Of a stretch of DNA of 12,082 nucleotides, positions 6,062 through 12,082 are shown piece after piece. Location: NCBI GenBank assembly GCA_021808195.1, contig JAKBCE010000070.1, positions 1 through 12,082 of the forward strand, read 5' to 3'. The DNA is from Pseudomonadota bacterium (GTDB taxonomy: Bacteria > Pseudomonadota > Gammaproteobacteria > Steroidobacterales > Steroidobacteraceae). The notes beneath the pieces were generated by a model. That model searched no databases, had not been told where the DNA came from, and saw only the letters and a program-made list of their open reading frames with translations. Position numbers and translations under genes: made by a program. Each line of letters starts with the position of its first letter. The first letter of the stretch is position 1.

Positions 6062-8809
6062 ATGTCGGGAGACGGAAGTCGCGGCGTAATGGTTGGAGCA
6101 CTCCTGGCCGCGGTCACCCTTGCCGGGTGTTCCGCGGCCGGGAACCCTGCGGTGCACGCCGGCGCGACGGCATCGCACGGCGCTTTGAAGAGCCTGGCTG
6201 GGGTCACGCACGTGATCGCCACGGGGAGGCGGATCAGTCCGGTGGGGCAGCTGGCTGCGACGGCCAATTTTCCGTCCAGCGTGGTCCGGGCCGATGGCGC
6301 TGCGTTCGTGCTGAGCGATGGCGCTTCGCATACCCAGTCGGTCGTGCGCTTCGAGGCGCAGACGCTTGCCCGACAGGGCGTGGTGGCTGGATTGCGCGGG
6401 AGAGGAGGGGGCAAGACCGTTGCAGGTGTCGTGACGATACCCCGGCAAAACTTCTTTCAGGGCTTGGCGTCAGGTCCGGGTCGCATGCTGTATGCGGCCG
6501 GCGGAGACAGCGATACTCTGCTGGCGCTGCAGGCGTCTGGCGACGGCCTCACCGTGCTGAAGCGCTACCCGCTGCGGTTTCATCCTTTCCCGGAGACGCA
6601 GTATCCGTATTGGTATCAGGGGCTGCACGTCGGGACGAGACATTTCTTCCCCGATGGTGTGGCGATCAGTGCGCATGGGCGGTACGCCTACGTAACGGGA
6701 TTGCTGAGCAATGCGGTTGCGCGGATCAATCTGCGCACGGATGCCGTGCGATACGGCAATGCGGGTGCTTATCCGTTCGCTCCGGTGCTGGCCGACCACG
6801 GACGGCGCCTGGTCGTGAGTGATTGGGGCGGCTGTGGCGTGACCGTGCTGGAGAGTCGCACCCTGCGGACTCTCGGGCGCGTCTGTGTCGGTCCGAAGAC
6901 CGGTCCGGACAATACCGATCCCGGAGTGCATCCGACTGCGATCGTCGCCGTTCCGGGTGGCAGTCGTGTGTTGTTCACCGCGTCGAACCTCGACGAGGTG
7001 GTCGAGGTTGACGTCCGCACGCTTCGCGTCGTCCGTGTCATCGATGACTCACCGTATCGGCACGCGCCGCCGGGCAGCTATCCGGACGGACTTGCAGTGC
7101 ACGCCGGGCGGGTGTACGTGGCCAATGCCGGCAACAACGATGTCGCGGTGTTCAGCCTGGCGAGCGGCCGTGCGTTGGGGCTCATCCCGACGGCGTGGTA
7201 TCCGACCGGTGTGGCGGCGGGCCGCCATGCGCTGTTCGTGGTGTCTGCCAAGGGTATGGGGTCCGGGCCGAACCTGCTGCATCAGTGGGTCGGTGACATG
7301 ATGCACGGTGTGTTGCAGCGTGTTCCGTACGTGCAGATGAGCACGAAGCTCGCTCAGTTCACCACGGTTGCACGGGCCGATAATGGCTTCGGCAGGGCGG
7401 TACGCGCCCGTCGTGCTCGGCGAAATGCCGAGCTGGCGCGCCGTTTGCGGCGCCATATCCGCTATGTGGTCGTCATCCTGAGGGAGAACAAGACATTCGA
7501 CGAGGAGTTCGGGAAATTCAAGGGTGCTGGGCCCTGGGCGGATCCGCATCTGGCGCTCTACGGACCGCGTGAGCTGCCGAATCTATTCGGGTATGCCCGG
7601 CGCAACGCCTTGTTTGTCAATTTTTACGCCGATGGTGAGGTGACCGCACAGGGGCACCAGTGGATGACGGGTGCGTCGGATTCGGATTTTGTTCAGCGCA
7701 CTTGGCCGCAGTATTACTCGGGTCGGGGCCTGGTGGGCAACCCGGGCTGGACTCAGTCGCTGGTGCCGGCGTCCCGGGGCACGGGGCCGAGCGGCAGTGG
7801 TCCGGTGGGCGGCAAAAAGGTGGAGGCCAATCCGTATTCCGACAGCATCGATCTGTCGGTGCTCGGACGATGGTCGAATCCCTGGATCGCCTATCCGCAG
7901 CGGCTGTATCTGTTCAACGATCTGCAGGCGCATCACGTCAGCTTCGAGGATTTCGGTGAGTTCATCAGCCGTTCCGAGGCAGGTGTGATTCCGCGCGCAC
8001 TGCGTGCGCACGTGGCCGGGCGATTCCCGGGCTGGGATCGCATGACGCTCGATACGGAGCGCGCGCACGTCGCGGTGAAGTGGATGCGCCGCCATGCGCG
8101 TCATTTACCCCACTTCATGTACATCTGGCTTCCGGACGACCATACGGCGGGCCGCGCGCCGTGCTATTACACGCCGGATTACTACGTTGCCAATAACGAT
8201 CAGGCGACGGCGCAGATCATCCACTATCTGAGCACGACTGCGCAGTGGAAGCACATGGCGGTGTTCATCACCGAGGATGACGCTCAATCCGGGGCGGATC
8301 ACATCGACGCCCATCGGACCTTCGCGGTGGCGCTGGGTCCCTGGGTGCGTCGCACGCACGTGACGACGCGCTACTCGCAGGTCAACATCCTGCGTACCGT
8401 CGAAGCGATCTTCAAGCTTCCGCCGCTCTCTCAGTGGGATGCGAACGCAGCCGTCATCGACGGAATCTGGCGTCACACGGCGGATGCTGACGTGGAACCG
8501 GTTCAGGTGCCACGGGTGCCTGTGGCCTTCAATCCCGGCGCCTGCCGCAATCACGCATTGTCTGGCCGCGCCGCGGCGCTGCGGGAGCCGCCGGCGCTGG
8601 CGCGTGCGAGCGGACCCTTGCCGCCTTCTGGGGAGTGGTACACGCCAACCAGTCTGCTGAAGGTGCCCGGCCGCGAACAGATGCGCCAGGAGTGGATCGC
8701 CAGCAAGGGGCGGGCGAGCTATCGGCGTACCCTGCAATACCTGCGCTCATGGGCGCAGGCTCACCATGCGCCGCTCAGTCAGTATGTGGCGAACGACGAT
8801 GGTGAATGA
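6062..8809 (+). CDS. Lipoprotein: YncE-like beta-propeller fused to alkaline-phosphatase-superfamily phosphoesterase
   Basis: A 915-residue protein. The N-terminus carries a lipobox LAGC (residues 20-23); Ser follows the Cys, which favours outer-membrane sorting. Residues about 45-420 form a YncE/YVTN-type propeller with repeats such as HPTAIVAVPGGSRVLFTAS and PDGLAVHAGRVYVANAGNNDVAVFSL. An Arg-rich linker (445-467) precedes a PF04185-type phosphoesterase domain. Expected metal and catalytic residues by analogy with AcpA/phospholipase C enzymes are Glu475-Asn476 (RENKTFDEEFG), the probable nucleophile Thr528 (EVTAQGHQW), and Asp739-Asp740 with Asp746/His747 and DAHR 749-752 (ITEDDAQSGADH). 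It should cleave a phosphomono- or diester in the periplasm or at the surface; the substrate is unknown. It starts 16 bases after the receptor stop, with GAAGG 8 bases before the ATG, so the two are almost certainly co-transcribed. Family assignment is strong. Confidence 0.9.
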   Translation: MSGDGSRGVMVGALLAAVTLAGCSAAGNPAVHAGATASHGALKSLAGVTHVIATGRRISPVGQLAATANFPSSVVRADGAAFVLSDGASHTQSVVRFEAQTLARQGVVAGLRGRGGGKTVAGVVTIPRQNFFQGLASGPGRMLYAAGGDSDTLLALQASGDGLTVLKRYPLRFHPFPETQYPYWYQGLHVGTRHFFPDGVAISAHGRYAYVTGLLSNAVARINLRTDAVRYGNAGAYPFAPVLADHGRRLVVSDWGGCGVTVLESRTLRTLGRVCVGPKTGPDNTDPGVHPTAIVAVPGGSRVLFTASNLDEVVEVDVRTLRVVRVIDDSPYRHAPPGSYPDGLAVHAGRVYVANAGNNDVAVFSLASGRALGLIPTAWYPTGVAAGRHALFVVSAKGMGSGPNLLHQWVGDMMHGVLQRVPYVQMSTKLAQFTTVARADNGFGRAVRARRARRNAELARRLRRHIRYVVVILRENKTFDEEFGKFKGAGPWADPHLALYGPRELPNLFGYARRNALFVNFYADGEVTAQGHQWMTGASDSDFVQRTWPQYYSGRGLVGNPGWTQSLVPASRGTGPSGSGPVGGKKVEANPYSDSIDLSVLGRWSNPWIAYPQRLYLFNDLQAHHVSFEDFGEFISRSEAGVIPRALRAHVAGRFPGWDRMTLDTERAHVAVKWMRRHARHLPHFMYIWLPDDHTAGRAPCYYTPDYYVANNDQATAQIIHYLSTTAQWKHMAVFITEDDAQSGADHIDAHRTFAVALGPWVRRTHVTTRYSQVNILRTVEAIFKLPPLSQWDANAAVIDGIWRHTADADVEPVQVPRVPVAFNPGACRNHALSGRAAALREPPALARASGPLPPSGEWYTPTSLLKVPGREQMRQEWIASKGRASYRRTLQYLRSWAQAHHAPLSQYVANDDGE

Positions 8810-8818
8810 GGGGGAACA

Positions 8819-9466
8819 TCAGGGCTTCCCGGGACGCCACCGCAGTACGGCAATGTGGGCCCGATCCGGCCCACGGTTTTCGAGCAGGAGCGTTCGCGGG
8901 ACCCCGGGCCGCACCAGCAGGGTGTCTCGGGGGCGGGCGAGCCGGGCGCGGTGCTCGCGGAGCTCGCGGATACCCACTGTGCCCGCCAGGATGAACAGCG
9001 CGCTGTAGAGATCCGCCGGCAGCGCGAGCGTGCGCCTCGAGGCAACCGCCAGGACGGATGGCGCGCGCACGATGCAGGCCGGCGAAACCCCCGATCCTCT
9101 GTGCACGATGAGGCTCAGATCCGTGCAGGGCCCCTGGGGAATGCTGCACTCCGTGGTCCATTCCCCTTCGAAGCGCGCGCCGCGCCGGGCAGAGGAGAGG
9201 TGTTGCGTTCCATGTCGAGGGAACTTCAGCCGCAGATCCTCGCCGCTGACCAGAACCAGCGCCCGGCGGTAGCCGGGGTAGGCGGAAAAGGGCCCGTCCT
9301 GGGTGATGTCGGCGAGGCTCACCCGCCAGGTGAAGTGTTCGCCGGCAGCCGGATCACGTGCAATTTCGAGCGTTATGCCTTTCCCGTTGCGCCACGGCAT
9401 CGCGCGGTAGGCGGCGGCTCTGAGGAGCTTCAGCGGGGGTGGCGTCACGGCGGTCAATATCCTCAA
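8819..9466 (-). CDS. HutD/Ves-family cupin-like protein
   Basis: A cytoplasmic protein of up to 215 residues. The family hallmarks are MPWRNGKGITLEIA (residues 23-36) and WRVSLADITQDGPFSAYPGYRR (about 47-68). The Pfam HutD family has a double-stranded beta-helix (cupin) fold. Members are linked to histidine utilisation or named Ves in enterics, and the biochemical role is poorly defined. No ATG opens this frame. The longest form begins at a TTG (9466) without a clear ribosome site. A GTG at 9448, with GAGG 12 bases upstream, is an alternative that removes six residues. No hut genes flank it, so a histidine role is not supported here. It converges on the phosphoesterase gene with only 9 bases between the two stop codons, leaving no room for a separate terminator. 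Confidence 0.82.
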   Translation of the reverse strand: MRILTAVTPPPLKLLRAAAYRAMPWRNGKGITLEIARDPAAGEHFTWRVSLADITQDGPFSAYPGYRRALVLVSGEDLRLKFPRHGTQHLSSARRGARFEGEWTTECSIPQGPCTDLSLIVHRGSGVSPACIVRAPSVLAVASRRTLALPADLYSALFILAGTVGIRELREHRARLARPRDTLLVRPGVPRTLLLENRGPDRAHIAVLRWRPGKP

Positions 9467-9806
9467 TGCGATGGCGATGGGCTTAGGCGCGCGTGAGTGT
9501 CTCTGGAAGTTCCCGTCGGCATTGCGCTGAATGTCCCGCTTCGGGCGTGGCGCGATCAGCGCAAGGCAACGGCAGTACCCTGCGTGCCTGGCTGCAACGG
9601 CTCACGCTCAGGGGCACGAGATGCAGGGGTGCCAGTGCGCCTGACGCTGCATGCGAAGTGTAGGATAAAGACCCGCGTGCCGGGGAGGGCCCGGCCGCAC
9701 AGATCCGGCGTAACGGAAGTCCGGCGGGATTTGCCAGGGTGTCTGGCCGGCACCGCACGTGGACCGGTACAGTCCCCCTCATCAAATGACAGAACAGGGG
9801 TGCGCC
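9467..9806. other. Divergent intergenic region, HutD gene to amidase
   Basis: This 340-base gap holds no convincing gene. The long minus-strand frames across it continue antisense through the amidase and look like shadows. A hairpin CCGGG-GAGGG-CCCGG (9680-9694), with outer GTG/CAC pairing at 9677-9679 and 9698-9700, is visible but lacks a T-run. No promoter with good -35 and -10 boxes could be picked for either neighbour. Confidence 0.5.
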
Positions 9807-11606
9807 ATGTCGACGTCTCGACGCGATTTTCTGGTCTCCTCGGCTGCAGTACTGAGTGCAGGGGCTGCACCGTCGCTCGCGGCCACCACCCATCCGGCGT
9901 CTTCGGTCCGACCGCCAGGCTCGCCGCCCGCGTTCGGCACGGCGCCGGGTGTCGGGCCCGAGATCAGTGCGGCGACGTTTGCGGAGGCCGAAAAGCTGGT
10001 CCGGGTGCGCATGACACTGCCCGAGCGCACGGAGGCGGCATCGAACTGGCGCAACAGCATGGCGCCGCTGTACGAGCGGCGCACCGGTCCGCGCCGCGTC
10101 GCGCTCGAGCCGGGGCTCGCCCCGTATTCTCTGTGCAATCCGGTGCTCCCGGGCACCGATCCGATGCCGCACCGAGCCGAGTTCATTCGCAGCGGGCGCG
10201 ATCCGGGTCCGCTGCCGAGCCGCGATGCCGACATCGCCTTTGCGCCGCTGTGGCAGCTGTCGCGCTGGATCCAGGCGCGACAGCTGACGTCTGAGCGACT
10301 CACCGAGCTGTATCTGCAGCGCATGGGTACGTTCGATTCGCGTCTGAAGTGTGTCATCACAGTGACCCACGATCTTGCCCTTGAGCAGGCGCGTGCGGCG
10401 GACCGGGAGATCGCCGCGGGCCGCCACCGGGGACCGCTGCACGGTATCCCGTGGGGCGCGAAGGACCTGCTCGACACTGCCGGCATCCGCACCACGTACG
10501 GCGCCGAGCCGTTCCGCAATCGCGTGCCGACAAAGAACGCCGTCGTCGTCGAGCGGCTGCACGAGGCAGGGGCCGTCCTCATTGCCAAGCTCAGCATGGG
10601 GGCCCTGGCGCTGAATGACGTCTGGTTCGACGGACAGACGAAAAACCCCTGGCTCCTGCAGGAAGGCTCGGGCGGTTCGAGTGCGGGGCCTGCCGCCGCA
10701 AGCGCCGCGGGTCTGGTCGGCTTCGCGATCGGCAGCGAGACCGAGGGCAGTATCGTTGATCCGAGCGATCGTTGTGGGGTGTGCGGATTGCGTCCCACCT
10801 TCGGGCGCGTGGCGCGTACCGGCGCGATGACGCTGTGCTGGTCACTCGACAAGCTCGGCCCGATCGCGCGCAGCGTCGAGGACACGTTGCTGGTGCTCAA
10901 GGCGATTTCCGGGCCGGATGTGGGCGATCTGTCGAGCGTGCCGAGCGTATTGGACTTCGATGCCCGCGCGCCCGTGAAGGGATTACGCGTGGGCTATTTC
11001 CCGCGCTGGGAACAGGAGGCGACCGACGTGGATCGGCACGCGCTGCAGACGCTGAAGTCACTCGGCCTCGAGGCCGTGGCCGTGGAGCTTCCGGACTGGC
11101 CCTACGACTCGCTCAACACCATCCTCTTCGCCGAAGCGGCTGCTGCGTTCGAGGAGCTCACCCTGAGCGGCGGCGTGAACCAGATGCGGATGCAGACGCC
11201 CGACGCGTGGCCGAACACATTCCGTCAGGCGCGCTTTCTCTCGGCAGTCGATGCGGTCCAGGCCGATCGATTCCGCCGACGGGTCGCTCAGCAGATGCAG
11301 ACGCTGTTCGAGAAGGTCGATCTGCTCATCGTGCCGTCGTTGCGTGACGAAATGCTCACGATTGGCAATTTCACCGGCTACCCATCCCTGACTCTGCGTG
11401 CAGGCTTCATCGAGATCACGCAGGCTCGCAGCGACTGGGCCCCGGATCCGAAGCGGCCCCTGCCGCACTTCGATCCGCCGCGTCGCGTTCCGCATAGCGT
11501 CACGCTGGTCGGCCGCCTGTTTGATGAGGGCACGATCGGCCGGGTCGGGCTCGCGCTGGAGCGTGTCCTGAATGTCGAGCATGAGCACCCGCCAGGGTTC
11601 GCCTGA
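9807..11606 (+). CDS. Tat-exported amidase-signature hydrolase
   Basis: A 599-residue enzyme of the amidase-signature family, which hydrolyses carboxamides to acid and ammonia/amine. The start is placed at ATG 9807. It has AGGGG 6 bases upstream and immediately gives the twin-arginine signal SRRDFLV (residues 4-10) followed by a hydrophobic Ala-rich stretch, so the folded protein is expected in the periplasm. ATGs at 9759 and 9786 would bury this signal. The Ser-cisSer-Lys triad is intact: Lys219 in GAKDLLDT, Ser291 in GSGGSSAGP, Ser315 in GSETEGSIVDPS. The 24-residue spacing of the serines equals that in mammalian fatty acid amide hydrolase. About 150 residues precede the core, more than in minimal amidases. 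The end (SVTLVGRLFDEGTIGRVGLALE) resembles GatA-like relatives, but no gatB/gatC genes are seen and export argues against tRNA amidation. Substrate unknown. Confidence 0.88.
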   Translation: MSTSRRDFLVSSAAVLSAGAAPSLAATTHPASSVRPPGSPPAFGTAPGVGPEISAATFAEAEKLVRVRMTLPERTEAASNWRNSMAPLYERRTGPRRVALEPGLAPYSLCNPVLPGTDPMPHRAEFIRSGRDPGPLPSRDADIAFAPLWQLSRWIQARQLTSERLTELYLQRMGTFDSRLKCVITVTHDLALEQARAADREIAAGRHRGPLHGIPWGAKDLLDTAGIRTTYGAEPFRNRVPTKNAVVVERLHEAGAVLIAKLSMGALALNDVWFDGQTKNPWLLQEGSGGSSAGPAAASAAGLVGFAIGSETEGSIVDPSDRCGVCGLRPTFGRVARTGAMTLCWSLDKLGPIARSVEDTLLVLKAISGPDVGDLSSVPSVLDFDARAPVKGLRVGYFPRWEQEATDVDRHALQTLKSLGLEAVAVELPDWPYDSLNTILFAEAAAAFEELTLSGGVNQMRMQTPDAWPNTFRQARFLSAVDAVQADRFRRRVAQQMQTLFEKVDLLIVPSLRDEMLTIGNFTGYPSLTLRAGFIEITQARSDWAPDPKRPLPHFDPPRRVPHSVTLVGRLFDEGTIGRVGLALERVLNVEHEHPPGFA

Positions 11607-12082
11607 GCGGCGCTGAAGGAGCTGCTGATCGGCCCGACGGGCCCTTCCGCGGCAAGCTCCTGACCGATGGGCTCGAGCTCTACGACATCGTGACCGAGTC
11701 GTTGGGGCTGCAACACTCTGGCTGTCTGCAGCATTGCCGCACGTACTACCACAAGGCGTTGAAGGTCACCGAGCTCCCCTCCGGGCGCGCGCTCGCGCGG
11801 CTGGCGATGGAGGATTACCTCGGCAAGGTGTTCAAGACCGAGCGGGATATCAAGGAGCTGCGCGAACAACGCGAACGTGTCGGCAGTACCCTGGATCCCG
11901 ATGAAATCCTCAAGTTCCGGCGGGAAAAATCCGCCCCCGTCCTCGCAGCGTTCAAGCGCTGGGTCGATGACCTCCTACCTGGGGTGCCCCCGCAGAGCGC
12001 CCTGGGCAAGGCGCTCGCCTACACCGTCAAGCAGTGGCCGAAGCTGGTGCTCCCCCTCGAGCACGCGGACGTGCCCGCTCAT
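11607..12082 (+). pseudogene. IS66-family transposase remnant, 5'-truncated and frameshifted, continues past window
   Basis: From 11639 a 148-codon open frame without an early ATG runs off the window. It carries IS66 TnpC features: LLTDGLELYD with the expected second catalytic Asp (codon 11666-11668), GCLQHCRTYYHKA, then RREKSAPVLAAFKRWVDDLL, VPPQSALGKALAYTVKQWPKL and LEHADVPAH. The DNN...E block with the catalytic Glu would follow just beyond the edge. In the next frame upstream (11607-11642) AALKELLIGPTG looks like the preceding protein stretch, so one base appears lost near the GGGCCC at 11639-11644. The N-terminal half, with the first catalytic Asp, is absent because homology begins right at the amidase stop codon. 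No terminal inverted repeat or partner tnpA/tnpB is visible. A sequencing error could mimic the frameshift, but the missing front end cannot be explained that way. Confidence 0.8.

Noticed and set aside
9677..9700. G+C-rich hairpin as a rho-independent terminator
   Set aside because: No T-run follows on either strand, and no gene ends nearby; both neighbours start on either side of it.
9483..10900. Two long minus-strand open frames across the HutD-amidase gap and the amidase 5' half
   Set aside because: Both are antisense to the amidase coding frame with its Tat signal and catalytic motifs; their translations are Arg/Ser/Pro-rich and unlike known proteins.

Overview
This is about 12 kb of high-G+C bacterial DNA, probably from a proteobacterium and perhaps a gammaproteobacterium such as the Xanthomonadales/Nevskiales. 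That assignment is an inference from a TonB-dependent receptor, an outer-membrane lipoprotein, a Tat-exported amidase, a HutD-family gene and a Pho-box-like promoter. No rRNA, tRNA or CRISPR array is visible.

Layout. (1) Bases 1-3156, minus strand: a four-gene run read leftwards. It holds a LacI-family repressor, ribokinase (rbsK), a GRP/DMT-type sugar permease, and the first codons of an exported protein cut by the window edge. The gaps are 32, 31 and 112 bases. This looks like a self-regulated ribose or ribonucleoside utilisation operon. (2) Bases 3157-3639: a divergent control region with a candidate lacI promoter, three small palindromes, and a match to a PhoB-type promoter facing right. 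(3) Bases 3640-8809, plus strand: a two-gene operon of a TonB-dependent outer-membrane receptor and, 16 bases later, a 915-residue lipoprotein that fuses a YncE-like beta-propeller to an alkaline-phosphatase-superfamily phosphoesterase. (4) Bases 8819-9466, minus strand: a HutD/Ves-family protein, convergent with the phosphoesterase. (5) Bases 9807-11606, plus strand: a Tat-exported amidase-signature enzyme with an intact Lys/Ser/Ser triad. (6) Bases 11607-12082: a 5'-truncated, apparently frameshifted IS66-family transposase remnant that starts right at the amidase stop codon.

Most interesting reading. Upstream of the receptor/phosphoesterase operon are two 7-mers (CTGTCAC, CAGTCAC) 11 bases apart, then 10 bases, then TACAGT. 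This is the layout of classical PhoB-activated promoters such as E. coli phoA. It suggests that the receptor and phosphoesterase form a phosphate-starvation module for capturing and cleaving a phosphorylated compound. If the gene cut at the left edge is a periplasmic nucleosidase, the two divergent operons together could be a nucleotide-scavenging unit: outer-membrane capture, dephosphorylation, release of ribose, ribose uptake, ribose phosphorylation. That combined model is a hypothesis and is not shown by the sequence.
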